A stretch of 64,000 nt of DNA, taken from NCBI RefSeq assembly GCF_000993785.3, contig NZ_CP009922.3, forward strand, positions 2,604,001 through 2,668,000. The letters run 5' to 3'. This DNA comes from Streptomyces xiamenensis. Its GTDB lineage: Bacteria; Actinomycetota; Actinomycetes; Streptomycetales; Streptomycetaceae. The notes under the pieces are model-generated. The model was given only the letters and a program-made list of their open reading frames with translations. It had not been told where the DNA came from and made no database searches. The translations under genes and the position numbers were made by a program. Position 1 is the first letter of the stretch; the number at the start of each line of letters is the position of its first letter. Positions 15,482 through 24,688 of the stretch are shown piece after piece.

Positions 15482-18418
15482 TCAGCGGCCCTTGCCGTCC
15501 TCGTCCTCGTCGCGGCGGCGTCCCAGCAGCTCATCGGCGAGCGTCGGCAGATCATCGAGCGGGGTCTCCTCGGCCCACGCCGGACGCGACCGCTGCTGCG
15601 GATCCTGCGGGGGATTCCCGCGCCCTTCCTCGTCCACCTTCGGGATCGGCCGGGTCTCCCCCGCCTCGCCCGGCTTGGGCAGCACGCGCGTCTCGTCGTC
15701 CCCCGGGCCCGGGTACGAGTTCGGGATCTGCATCGTCTCGCTGTTGCTGTCGGCCCCGTCCGTGCCCGAGGGCCGGTCGGTGCCCTCGACCTGCGGGATC
15801 TGCACCGTCTCGCTGTTGTCGGCCTTCGCCAGCCGCGCCCGCTCGGCCGCGAGCAGCGCCTCCTCGGCCTTGCGCTGCACCTCCCGGCGCCGCTCCTCGG
15901 CCTGCGCCCGCAACCGCGCCTCCTCCTCGGCCTCCCGGCGAAGACGCTCCTCCTCGGCACGCCGCAGCCGCTCCTCGGCCTCCCGGCGGCGCCGCTCCTC
16001 CTCGGCCAGCCGGCGCGCCTCCTCGGCGACCCGCCGGGCCTCCTCGGCCTTGCGCCGCTCCTCGGCGAGCCGTGCTTCCTCGGCCTCGCGCGCCTTGCGT
16101 TCCTCTTCCTCCGCCCGCAGCCGCGCCAGCTCCTCCTGACGCTCCCGCTCCAGGCGCTCTTCCTCCTCCTTGCGCAGGCGCTCCTCCTCGGCGCGCCGCC
16201 GCGCCTCCTCCTCGGCCTTGCGCCGGGCCTCCTCCTGCTCCCGCAGCTCCTGCTCGCTCAGCGGCAGCATCTGGTCCAGCCGGTGCCGTGCCGCCGTGGT
16301 GACGGACTCCGGGTCCTGCCCGGCGTCGACCACCAGATAGCGCGCCGGGTCGGCGGCGGCCAGCGCCAGGAACCCGGACCGCACCCGCTGGTGGAACTCG
16401 CTCGGCTCCGACTCCAGGCGGTCCGGCGCCTCCGTGAACCGCTCGCGCGCCGTCTCCGGCGACACGTCCAGCAGCACGGTCAGGTGCGGCAGCAGCCCGT
16501 CCGTCGCCCACCGCGAGATCCGCGCCACCTCGGTGGCCGACAGGTCACGCCCGGCGCCCTGGTAGGCCACCGCCGAGTCGATGTACCGGTCGGAGATCAC
16601 CACCGCGCCCCGCTCCAGCGCGGGCCGCACCACCGTCTCCACGTGCTCGGCCTTGTCCGCCGCGTACAGCAGCGCCTCGGCCCGGTGCGAGAGCCCGCCG
16701 GTGGAGACGTCCAGCAGGATCGTCCGCAGCCGCTGACCCACCGGCGTGGCTCCGGGCTCGCGGGTCACCACCACCTCGTGGCCCTTGCTGCGGATCCACT
16801 CGGCCAGCTTCTCCACCTGCGTGGTCTTGCCGGCCCCGTCGCCGCCCTCGACGACGATGAAGAACCCGTTCGCGGCCGTCGCCTGCGCCGGCTCCACGCC
16901 GCCGCCGCGCACGGCCGTCACCAGGTCACGGCGCAGCGGAACTCCGCGCCGGTCATCCGTACGGCCCAGCACCAGCGCTCCGACCGGCAGCAGCAGCGCA
17001 CCGATGATCATGAGCGTGTACGCCGCGCCCCCGTGGTCGATGACGAAGTCGCCGCGCTCGACCCGGTGCGGGCCGATCAGCGCCGCCACCAGCGGGGCCA
17101 CCAGGACCCCGAGCCCGACCGCGATCCGGACCACGGCGTGCAGGTGCTGCGTCAGCCGCGGCCGGCGGAACTCCTCGGTCTCCTGGTCCAGCAGGACGTG
17201 CCCGGTGGCCGCCGCGACCCCGGCCGCCACACCGGTGGCCACCGCCGTGAACAGCACGGTGGCCGGGTCGGCGATCATGCCGACCCCGAACAGACCCAGG
17301 CCCGTGACCGCCAGCGCCAGCGCGAAGACCCGCCGCCGCGACAGGGCGGGCAGCACCGCGGACGCCGAGCGCACCCCGGCCGCGACCCCGCCGGTCAGCC
17401 CGGCGACGAACAGCCCGTAGGCGACCGGACCGCCGCCGAACTCCAGAACCCGCAGCACGCCCAGCGCGACCGCCGCGGCCACCGCAGCCGCCAGCGCGGC
17501 GCACCCCAGCACCAGCACCGGGATCGCGCCCGTACGCCCGCGGTCCGGGGTGGTGCCGGCGGCCGGCCGGCGCAGCCCCTCCAGCGGGGAGACCGGGCGG
17601 CGCCCGTCGCCCACCGGCAGCTTCAGGAAGTACAGCACCGAGATCGAGGCGGCGAAGAAGCCGGCCGCAACGTACGAGGCCAGCGCCGCCTGGTGCTGGC
17701 CGAACCAGTCGATCCCGGTGGCCAGCAGATTGCTCACCAGGGTGACGGCCACCAGCACGGCGGCCGCGGCCGGCACCGACAGGAACGCGCTGCGCAGCCA
17801 CAGCCGGCGCAGTGCCTCGCCGTGGTCGGGCAGCGGCCGTACGGCGGCGCCCTCCGGCGGCGGGGGCGGCAGCAGGGCGGGGGCCACGCCGTCCTTGGCG
17901 GTGGTCCACACCCGCTCGGCGAGCCCGGCCACACCGAGCGTCACCAGCAGATAGATGTACGCGCTGTCGGGCACCCACACGATCCACAGCGGGGCGACGA
18001 TCAGCAGGGCGGCGCGCAGCCCGTCCACGCCGATCATCGTCCAGCGCCGGTCCAGCTTTCCGGCCGGCGCGAGCAGCTTGCTGACGGGCCCCAGCAGCAG
18101 GACGCCGCCCAGCACCCCGGCCGCCACCCGTACGGTCAGCGCGAGCGTGATGGCCAGCGCCACGCCCCGGTAGCCGCCGCCGAACAGCATCTCGCCGCCC
18201 GCGGTGACGTGGAACGCCGCCTGCACGGACAGCAGGGTGATCACCAGGACGGCGAGGATGTCGCCGATACCGCCGGTGAACTGCGCCTCCCACAGGCGCC
18301 GCAGCTCCGGCACCCGCAGCAACGCCCGCCGGGCGCGCTCCCGGGAGTCCGCGGCGAGTGCCTCGTCGGTGGCGCCGCAGGTGGGGTCAACAACCGGGTG
18401 TTGCTCTGCTCGCGTCAT
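15482..18418 (-). CDS. tmk: dTMP kinase fused to MFS-type membrane domain and long helical tail
   Basis: A 978-residue protein against about 210 for free-standing dTMP kinases. Residues 45-490 hold roughly a dozen hydrophobic helices of MFS type. The kinase runs from about 518 to 720: P-loop GGDGAGKTT (525-533), the DR motif SDRYIDSAVAYQG (from 609) and lid ERFTEAPDRLES. Residues 721-865 are an almost pure Glu/Arg/Ala single helix or coiled coil. The last 110 residues are disordered and carry four ETxx[IL]P motifs. The MFS-Tmk fusion is known in Streptomyces; it makes dTDP at the membrane. The ATG at 18418 is chosen because upstream sequence is non-coding. It lies downstream of topA on the same strand. 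Confidence 0.95.
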   Translation of the reverse strand: MTRAEQHPVVDPTCGATDEALAADSRERARRALLRVPELRRLWEAQFTGGIGDILAVLVITLLSVQAAFHVTAGGEMLFGGGYRGVALAITLALTVRVAAGVLGGVLLLGPVSKLLAPAGKLDRRWTMIGVDGLRAALLIVAPLWIVWVPDSAYIYLLVTLGVAGLAERVWTTAKDGVAPALLPPPPPEGAAVRPLPDHGEALRRLWLRSAFLSVPAAAAVLVAVTLVSNLLATGIDWFGQHQAALASYVAAGFFAASISVLYFLKLPVGDGRRPVSPLEGLRRPAAGTTPDRGRTGAIPVLVLGCAALAAAVAAAVALGVLRVLEFGGGPVAYGLFVAGLTGGVAAGVRSASAVLPALSRRRVFALALAVTGLGLFGVGMIADPATVLFTAVATGVAAGVAAATGHVLLDQETEEFRRPRLTQHLHAVVRIAVGLGVLVAPLVAALIGPHRVERGDFVIDHGGAAYTLMIIGALLLPVGALVLGRTDDRRGVPLRRDLVTAVRGGGVEPAQATAANGFFIVVEGGDGAGKTTQVEKLAEWIRSKGHEVVVTREPGATPVGQRLRTILLDVSTGGLSHRAEALLYAADKAEHVETVVRPALERGAVVISDRYIDSAVAYQGAGRDLSATEVARISRWATDGLLPHLTVLLDVSPETARERFTEAPDRLESEPSEFHQRVRSGFLALAAADPARYLVVDAGQDPESVTTAARHRLDQMLPLSEQELREQEEARRKAEEEARRRAEEERLRKEEEERLERERQEELARLRAEEEERKAREAEEARLAEERRKAEEARRVAEEARRLAEEERRRREAEERLRRAEEERLRREAEEEARLRAQAEERRREVQRKAEEALLAAERARLAKADNSETVQIPQVEGTDRPSGTDGADSNSETMQIPNSYPGPGDDETRVLPKPGEAGETRPIPKVDEEGRGNPPQDPQQRSRPAWAEETPLDDLPTLADELLGRRRDEDEDGKGR

Positions 18419-18576
18419 TCGGCCAGCGTAACCGCCACCACCGACACAGGCGTCAGCTACCCGAACATTTGCCCGGGGAACGACCGTGGCGGCGCCGCCA
18501 TGAGCCACCCGGCCGTACGGCTTTCCTTCCGCACACACCGGCCGGGCTCCGCCTCCCGCGCGCCGCCCTGCCGGGG

Positions 18577-21486
18577 CTACTCCTCCGAGGGGCCGTTTTC
18601 GGCCTTTGACGTGGCCTTTTTCGCCGCCGAGGTTTTCTTCGCCGCGGTCGTCTTCTTGGCCGCCGTCTTCGTCGCCGCCGAGGTTTTCTTCGCGGCGGTC
18701 TTCTTCGCCGCGGTGGTCTTGGCGGCGGCCTTCTTCGTGGTCGTCTTCTTCGCCGCGGCCTTCTTGGTGGTCTTCTTGGCCGCCGTCTTCTTCGCGGTCT
18801 TCTTCGCCGGCCCCTTGGCCCGCTTCTCCGCCAGCAGCTCGAACCCACGTTCAGGGGTGATGGTTTCGGGATCGTCGTCCCGCCGCAGCGTCGCGTTCGT
18901 CTCGCCGTCCGTCACGTAGGGACCGAACCGCCCGTCCTTCACCACCACCGGAGCCTGCGTCACCGGGTCGGTCCCCAGTTCCTTCAGCGGCGGCTTGGCC
19001 GCGGCCCGCCCGCGCTTCTTCGGCTGGGCGTAGATCGCCTGCGCCTGCTCCAGGGTGATCGTGAACAGCTGCTCCTCGCTCTCCAGCGAGCGCGAGTCCG
19101 TCCCCTTCTTCAGGTACGGGCCGTACCTGCCGTTCTGCGCGGTGATGTCGTCACCGGACTCCGGGTCGGTACCCACCACACGCGGCAACGACAGCAGCTT
19201 CAGCGCGTCGTCCAGCGTGATCGTGTCCAGCCGCATCGTCTTGAACAGCGAGGCGGTACGCGGCTTCACGGCGTTCTTGCCGGTCTTCGGCGTACCCTCC
19301 GGCAGCACCTCCGTGACGTACGGGCCGTACCGCCCGTCCCGTCCCACGATCGGGTGCCCGCTGACCGGGTCGGTGCCCAGCTCGAAGTCGCCGCTGGGCT
19401 TCGCCAGCAGCTCCTTCGCCAGCTCCACCGTCAGCTCGTCCGGCGGCAGTTCGTCCGGCACGTCCGCGCGCTTGCCCGGCTCGCCCTCCGCCGCGCCCTC
19501 CTCGGGCGGCGCCTCCACGTACGGGCCGTACCGGCCCACCCGCAGCACGATGCCCTCACCGACCGGGAAGGAGGAGATCTCCCGGGCGTCGATCGCGCCC
19601 AGGTCGGTGACCAGCTCCTTGAGCCCGCCCAGGTGGTCGCCGTCGCCGTTGCCTGCCTCCGCCGCGACCCCGACACCCTCGCCGCCCTCACCGAAGTAGA
19701 AGCGGCGCAGCCACGGCACCGCCTCCGCGTCGCCGGTGGCGATCCGGTCGAGGTCGTCCTCCATCTTGGCGGTGAAGTCGTAGTCCACCAGCCGCCCGAA
19801 GTGCTGCTCCAGCAGATTGACCACGGCGAAGGAGAGGAAGGACGGCACCAGTGCCGTCCCCTTCTTGAAGACGTAGCGCCGGTCCAGGATGGTGCCGATG
19901 ATCGAGGCGTACGTGGACGGCCGCCCGATCTCCCGCTCCTCCAGCTCCTTGACCAGGCTGGCCTCGGTGTACCGGGCCGGCGGTTTGGTGGAGTGCCCGT
20001 CCGCCGCCAGCTCGCGCGCGGCCAACGGGTCGCCCTCGGCGACCTGCGGCAGCCGCCGCTCGCGGTCGTCCAGTTCGGCGTTGGGGTCGTCCGCGCCCTC
20101 CACGTACGCCTTCATGAAGCCGTGGAAGGTGATGATCTTTCCGGTGGCGCCGAACTCGCAGTCCTGCCCGCCCGCGCCGGTCCCGGCGACGCGCACCGCC
20201 ACCGACTGGCCGACCGCGTCCTTCATCTGCGAGGCGACGGTCCGCTTCCAGATCAGCTCGTACAGCCGGAACTGCTCGCCGGTCAGGCCCGTCTCGGCCG
20301 GGGTGCGGAAGCGGTCGCCCGAGGGGCGGATCGCCTCGTGCGCCTCCTGCGCGTTCTTCACCTTGCTGGCGTACGTGCGCGGCTTCTCCGGCAGGTACTC
20401 CCGCCCGTACAGCTGCGTCACCTGCGCCCGCGCCGCCGCGACGGCCGTCTCCGACAGCGTGGTCGAGTCGGTCCGCATATAGGTGATGAAGCCGTTCTCG
20501 TACAGCCGCTGCGCCACCTGCATGGTGGCCTTCGCACCCATCCCCAGCTTGCGCGACGCCTCCTGCTGGAGGGTGGTGGTGCGGAAGGGCGCGTACGGGG
20601 AGCGCCGGTACGGCTTGGACTCCACCGAGCGGACGGAGAACGCCGCGCCGGCCAGGCTCTGCGCCAGCTCCCGCGCCGCCGCCTCGTCCAGCTGGCGCAC
20701 CTGCCCGGGGTTCTTGAGCTGCCCGTCCGGGCCGAAGTCGCGGCCCTGCGCGATGCGCCGTCCGTCGACCGACACCAGGCGGGCGCCGAAGGTGTCCGGG
20801 CCGCCGTCGGCGCCGCCGCCGTCCGTGGCGAACGTCCCCGTCAGGTCCCAGTACGCGGCCGGGTGGAACGCGATCCGCTCGCGCTCGCGCTCCACGACCA
20901 GCCGGGTGGCCACGGACTGCACCCGTCCCGCCGACAGCCGGGGCATGACCTTCTTCCACAGCACCGGCGAGACCTCGTACCCGTAGAGCCGGTCGAGGAT
21001 GCGGCGGGTCTCCTGGGCGTCGACCAGCAGCTGGTTCAGCTCGCGCGGGTTGTTGACGGCCGCCCGGATGGCGTCCCGGGTGATCTCGTGGAAGACCATC
21101 CGGCGCACCGGCACCTTGGGCTTGAGGACCTCGCGCAGATGCCAGGCGATCGCCTCGCCCTCGCGGTCCTCATCGGTGGCCAGGTAGAGCTCGTCGGATT
21201 CGGCCAGCAGCTCCTTGAGCTTTCTGACCTGGTCCTTCTTGTCACTGTTGACGACGTACAGCGGCTGGAAGCCGGCGTCCACGTTCACGCCGAGCCGGGC
21301 CCAGGACTCCCCCTTGTACTTGGCCGGAACCTCGGCGGCACCGTTCGGCAGATCGCGGATGTGTCCGACGCTCGCCTCTACCACATAGCCCGGGCCGAGG
21401 TAGCCCTTGATCGTCTTGGCCTTGGCGGGCGACTCGACAATGACAAGCCGGCGTCCGCCGTTCGTGGTCTCGCTGGTCGGGGACAA
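18577..21486 (-). CDS. topA: DNA topoisomerase I
   Basis: A 969-residue type IA topoisomerase that relaxes negative supercoils. The Toprim domain starts LVIVESPAKAKTIKGYLGPG and has the acidic triad in TDEDREGEAIAWHL. The active-site Tyr336 lies in FITYMRTDSTT. Several Topo_C repeats of the GRYGPYV type follow instead of zinc fingers. About 80 residues of Lys/Ala repeats (from about 887) end the protein, a feature of actinobacterial TopA that improves processivity. The start is TTG. Its promoter must lie in the 268-bp region shared with the divergent TM2 gene; in streptomycetes topA is supercoiling-responsive. Confidence 0.97.
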   Translation of the reverse strand: MSPTSETTNGGRRLVIVESPAKAKTIKGYLGPGYVVEASVGHIRDLPNGAAEVPAKYKGESWARLGVNVDAGFQPLYVVNSDKKDQVRKLKELLAESDELYLATDEDREGEAIAWHLREVLKPKVPVRRMVFHEITRDAIRAAVNNPRELNQLLVDAQETRRILDRLYGYEVSPVLWKKVMPRLSAGRVQSVATRLVVERERERIAFHPAAYWDLTGTFATDGGGADGGPDTFGARLVSVDGRRIAQGRDFGPDGQLKNPGQVRQLDEAAARELAQSLAGAAFSVRSVESKPYRRSPYAPFRTTTLQQEASRKLGMGAKATMQVAQRLYENGFITYMRTDSTTLSETAVAAARAQVTQLYGREYLPEKPRTYASKVKNAQEAHEAIRPSGDRFRTPAETGLTGEQFRLYELIWKRTVASQMKDAVGQSVAVRVAGTGAGGQDCEFGATGKIITFHGFMKAYVEGADDPNAELDDRERRLPQVAEGDPLAARELAADGHSTKPPARYTEASLVKELEEREIGRPSTYASIIGTILDRRYVFKKGTALVPSFLSFAVVNLLEQHFGRLVDYDFTAKMEDDLDRIATGDAEAVPWLRRFYFGEGGEGVGVAAEAGNGDGDHLGGLKELVTDLGAIDAREISSFPVGEGIVLRVGRYGPYVEAPPEEGAAEGEPGKRADVPDELPPDELTVELAKELLAKPSGDFELGTDPVSGHPIVGRDGRYGPYVTEVLPEGTPKTGKNAVKPRTASLFKTMRLDTITLDDALKLLSLPRVVGTDPESGDDITAQNGRYGPYLKKGTDSRSLESEEQLFTITLEQAQAIYAQPKKRGRAAAKPPLKELGTDPVTQAPVVVKDGRFGPYVTDGETNATLRRDDDPETITPERGFELLAEKRAKGPAKKTAKKTAAKKTTKKAAAKKTTTKKAAAKTTAAKKTAAKKTSAATKTAAKKTTAAKKTSAAKKATSKAENGPSEE

Positions 21487-21754
21487 CTTCTCGCTCTCTT
21501 CTCTCCGGTTTCTCCGGTAGCTCTCGGCGTGCTGCGTGCGATACGTACGGGGTGGGTACGCTCGCCGCGCCCCGTGCGGAGTGTGACGCTACCTCCCGGC
21601 TCCGTGTCAAACGGGAATACCCCGCGACGCCACTCGAACCGTAACCCGACAGCCCGCGTTCCCGCCGCCCCATGCCCCTGGCAGGATGTCGGCCGTGGCC
21701 CCGGTCCGTCCCTGACCGGCCGCCCATCCGCTCATCCATCCGCAAGGGGGACTC

Positions 21755-22234
21755 ATGACCGACCAGAATCCGTATCAGCAGCCGCCGCCGGACCCGAACC
21801 AGAACCCGTATCAGCAGCCGGGTCAGCCGGGGACTCCGCCGCCCGGGGGTCAGCCCGGCCAGCCGGGTTACGGCTACCCGCAGCAGCCGACCGGCCCGAT
21901 GCCGGGCGCGCCCGGTGGCGGTTACGGCCAGTACCCGCCGCCCGGGTACGGCCAGCAGCCCGGCGCGGCCTACGGTGCGGTCGACCCCAACGCGCCGTTC
22001 GGCTACGACCAGTACGGCCGGCCGTACTCCTCCAAGTCGAAGATCATCGCGGGCGTGCTCCAGCTGGTGCTCGGCGGTGTCGGCGCGGGCCGCTGGTACA
22101 CCGGCCACTACGGCCTGGCGGTGGCCCAGCTGCTCACCTGTGGCGGCATGGGCATCTGGTCGCTGATCGACGGCATCCTGTTCCTGGTGAAGGACGACCG
22201 CACCGACTCCGACGGCCGCGTCCTCAAGAGCTGA
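21755..22234 (+). CDS. TM2-domain membrane protein with Pro/Gln/Gly-rich N-terminus
   Basis: A 159-residue protein. The first 90 residues are repeats of Pro, Gln, Gly and Tyr (NPYQQPPPDPNQNPYQQPG and similar). The C-terminal 64 residues are a TM2 domain: two membrane helices joined by GAGRWYTGHYG. A second TM2 gene 570 bp downstream is identical at about 53 of these 64 positions, with a DUF2752 gene between. TM2 proteins have no agreed function in bacteria. The start follows AAGGGGG. Confidence 0.88.
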   Translation: MTDQNPYQQPPPDPNQNPYQQPGQPGTPPPGGQPGQPGYGYPQQPTGPMPGAPGGGYGQYPPPGYGQQPGAAYGAVDPNAPFGYDQYGRPYSSKSKIIAGVLQLVLGGVGAGRWYTGHYGLAVAQLLTCGGMGIWSLIDGILFLVKDDRTDSDGRVLKS

Positions 22235-22272
22235 CGGGGACCGGGGCCGGACCGGGTGGCGAGGGGAGACGG

Positions 22273-22683
22273 GTGAGCAGCATCACGCGGGGACGGCGGC
22301 GGTTCCACCCCGCGGTGCTGCCGCTGGCCACCCTCGCCGCCGGCCTGGCCGGCTCCGTCTATCTGTGGCACACCAATCCGCACGAGGGCGGCGGGCTGCT
22401 GCCGCGCTGCCCCGTCAACTGGGCGACCGGGCTGCAGTGTCCCGCCTGCGGCGGTACCCGGATGGCGTACGACCTGCTGCACGGAGACGTGGCCGCGGCG
22501 CTGCACGACAACGCCGTGCTGCTGCTTCTCGGGGTGCCGCTCGCGGCGTGGGTGGGGGGCCGCTGGCTGTACGAGGGGCTGCGCGGGCGCCGTTACGTGC
22601 CCCGGCTCGGTGGCCGCGCCGGGATGGCGGCGATCGTCGGGATCGCGGTGGTATGGGCTGTTGTGCGCAATGTGATGGGGTAA
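22273..22683 (+). CDS. DUF2752 membrane protein
   Basis: A 136-residue membrane protein with the DUF2752 signature: a first helix (LPLATLAAGLAGSVYLW), then the conserved CPVNWATGLQCPACGGTR with three cysteines, and two more helices. The Cys-rich loop suggests metal or disulfide chemistry but no function is known. The GTG start is supported by GGGGAG immediately upstream. It lies between two paralogous TM2 genes, 38 bp after the first, implying one transcript. Confidence 0.9.
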   Translation: MSSITRGRRRFHPAVLPLATLAAGLAGSVYLWHTNPHEGGGLLPRCPVNWATGLQCPACGGTRMAYDLLHGDVAAALHDNAVLLLLGVPLAAWVGGRWLYEGLRGRRYVPRLGGRAGMAAIVGIAVVWAVVRNVMG

Positions 22684-22805
22684 CGGATCTCACTTGTGTA
22701 TCGGTGGCAGATCCAGTGCAACCAGGAGGGGTTCCGGGGTGTCTGAGCACCAACAAGCCAACCGGCTTGTCAGTTGATCGCACCATTCGGAACGGAATCC
22801 CGCTC

Positions 22806-23063
22806 ATGACCTATCCCCCGGCCCCCGCTCCCGGTGTCCCCGCCGGCGCTCCCGAGTCCCCCAAGTCCAAGGTCGTCGCCGGCATCCTGCAGATCCTGCT
22901 CGGCGGTGTCGGCGCCGGCCGCTGGTACACCGGCCACTACGGCATGGCCGTGGCCCAGCTGCTGACCTGCGGTGGCCTGGGCATCTGGGCCCTGATCGAC
23001 GGCATCCTCTTCCTGGTCAAGGAAGACCGCACGGACTCCGACGGCCTGGTCCTGAAGAAGTAA
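22806..23063 (+). CDS. Short TM2-domain membrane protein
   Basis: An 85-residue version of the upstream TM2 protein. Only about 20 Pro/Ala-rich residues precede the TM2 domain, which is nearly the same down to the C-terminal DRTDSDG-x-VLK. It probably arose by tandem duplication followed by loss of the long N-terminus. A terminator follows 18 bp after the stop, closing the three-gene cluster. Confidence 0.88.
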   Translation: MTYPPAPAPGVPAGAPESPKSKVVAGILQILLGGVGAGRWYTGHYGMAVAQLLTCGGLGIWALIDGILFLVKEDRTDSDGLVLKK

Positions 23064-23081
23064 TCCGACGGCACCAGGCGG

Positions 23082-23116
23082 AGGGCCGCCCCGGGACGCC
23101 CGGGGCCGGCCCTTTT
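23082..23116 (+). terminator. Intrinsic terminator with T-run
   Basis: AGGGCCGCCCCGGG pairs with CCCGGGGCCGGCCCT (one bulged base, 3-nt loop) and is followed by TTTT. It ends the TM2-DUF2752-TM2 cluster. Confidence 0.85.
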
Positions 23117-23150
23117 GCCGTGCCGCCGCCCTCCCGTCCGGTCACACCGG

Positions 23151-24668
23151 TCACACCGGCAGCAGGAACCCGTCGCCCACCAGGGTCCGCAGCACCTCGG
23201 GCACCCCGGCCCGTACCTGCCCCGGATCCGCCTCCAGCAACTGCGCGATGGCGTCGACGATGACCCCGGCCGGCAGCGTCCCGTCGCAACTGCCCGCGAG
23301 CGCCGCACCCACCGTGTCCACCGAGTGCGCCCGCATCATCCCGTGCCGCTGCCGCAGCACCACGTGCTCCGGGTCCTCCGCGCCCGGCGCGCCCACCTGC
23401 TCCTGCACCACCCCGTCCGCCAGCGTGTACCGCGCCGCCAGCAGCGCCTGGTCGTCGTGCTCCCGCAGGAAGTCGGCGAGCGCGAAGTGCCGCCGTACGG
23501 TCTCCCCCAGCGGCTGCTCCACCGCGTGCGGCCACTCCTCCACCGTGATGGCGGGCCGGTCGGTTCCGGTCTTGCGCAGCGTGATCCAGCCGAAGCCCAC
23601 GCCCCGGGTGCGCCGGCGCTCGAATTCGGCCAGCCACTCCCCGTACAGCCGCTCGTACGCGTCCGGGTCGCCCCGGTGCGCCCCCGCGTCCCGCAGCCAC
23701 AGCTCGGTGTACTCCGTCACGTCCTGCCGCTCGCGCTGCACGATCCACGCGTCGCAGCCGGCCGGCACCCAGGAGGCCAGCCGCTCCCGCCAGTCCTCGC
23801 CCTCCACGTGCTGCCAGTTGGCGAGCAGCTGGCACCAGCCGCCGTCGTTCAACCGCGCCGCGGACTGCTCCACCAGGGTGCGGCACAGCTCGTCACCGTC
23901 CATCCCGCCGTCCCGGTAGGTGAGCGCGTCCGTGTCGTCCCGGCGCGGCGAGATGACGAACGGCGGGTTGGCGACGATCAGATCGAAGCCCGCCTCGCGC
24001 GCCACCGGCTCGAACAGGGAGCCCTGCCGCAGCTCCGGCTCCGCGGCGCCCGACAGCGCGAGGGTGAGCGCCGCCATCCGCAGCGCGCGCGGGTTCACAT
24101 CGGTGGCCACCACGCGCTCGGCGTGCTGTGCGGCGTGCAGCGCCTGGATTCCGGAACCGGTCCCCAGGTCGAGCACGCGCCCCACCGGCTGCCGCACGGT
24201 CAGCTGGGCCAGCGTCATGGAGGCCCCGCCGACGCCCAGCACCACATCGCGTTCCTTGCCGCCGGCGCCGCCGGCACCGCCGACGCCGAACCCCGGGTCG
24301 GAGACGACCCACCAGTCCTCGCCGTCCGGGCCGGGGTACGGGCGGACGTCGACGGTGGCCCGCACGGACGGGCCCTCGCGCACCAGCCAGCCGTCGCCCA
24401 GGAGTTCATCGGCCGGGAGCACGGCGCGCGCCGACTCGTAGGGCACGGGCCGCTGCAGCAGGAACAGCCGCACGAGTACGGCCGCGGCGCCGTCGTCACC
24501 GTGGATCGCGCGGGCCGCCGGGACGGTCTCGCCACGGGCCAGGGCGGCGTACGCGGGGGCGCCCAGCAAGTCCAGCAGGCCGTCGGCGGTAAAGGCGTCC
24601 GCCGCCAGCGCCGCCCGGAGGCGGGCGGTACCGGCGGCGGTGGGGAGGGGGAGATCAGCAGTGCTCAC
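23151..24668 (-). CDS. SAM-dependent methyltransferase (HemK/PrmC/RlmG-like)
   Basis: A 505-residue protein from a GTG start. An N-terminal domain of about 150 residues (actinobacterial DUF7059-like) precedes a Rossmann methyltransferase: motif I VLDLGTGSGIQALHAA, acidic loop ATDVNPRAL, and catalytic motif IV VANPPFVIS. The NPPF motif indicates methylation of an amide or exocyclic amine, as in release factors, ribosomal proteins or rRNA bases. A further helical domain completes the C-terminus. It ends convergently with the TM2 cluster. Substrate is not determinable from sequence. Confidence 0.9.
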   Translation of the reverse strand: MSTADLPLPTAAGTARLRAALAADAFTADGLLDLLGAPAYAALARGETVPAARAIHGDDGAAAVLVRLFLLQRPVPYESARAVLPADELLGDGWLVREGPSVRATVDVRPYPGPDGEDWWVVSDPGFGVGGAGGAGGKERDVVLGVGGASMTLAQLTVRQPVGRVLDLGTGSGIQALHAAQHAERVVATDVNPRALRMAALTLALSGAAEPELRQGSLFEPVAREAGFDLIVANPPFVISPRRDDTDALTYRDGGMDGDELCRTLVEQSAARLNDGGWCQLLANWQHVEGEDWRERLASWVPAGCDAWIVQRERQDVTEYTELWLRDAGAHRGDPDAYERLYGEWLAEFERRRTRGVGFGWITLRKTGTDRPAITVEEWPHAVEQPLGETVRRHFALADFLREHDDQALLAARYTLADGVVQEQVGAPGAEDPEHVVLRQRHGMMRAHSVDTVGAALAGSCDGTLPAGVIVDAIAQLLEADPGQVRAGVPEVLRTLVGDGFLLPV

Positions 24669-24688
24669 CCTGCCATTGTGGGGCGCGC

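Noticed and set aside
15700..16260. Apparent DNA repeats of GCGGCGC/CTCCTC type
   Set aside because: They simply encode the Glu/Arg/Ala helix of the tmk tail and are not an independent repeat element or CRISPR.
14344..16302. 650-codon plus-strand frame spanning the secreted protein, its terminator and tmk
   Set aside because: It reads through a strong terminator and is antisense to tmk; no domain, and repeats mirror the tmk charged helix.
18600..18850. Short tandem repeats near the topA 3' end
   Set aside because: They encode the Lys/Ala C-terminal tail of topoisomerase I, a known family feature.
19354..22683. 1109-codon plus-strand frame ending in the DUF2752 gene
   Set aside because: Only the last 136 codons from GTG 22273 have a domain and ribosome site; the rest is antisense to topA or intergenic.
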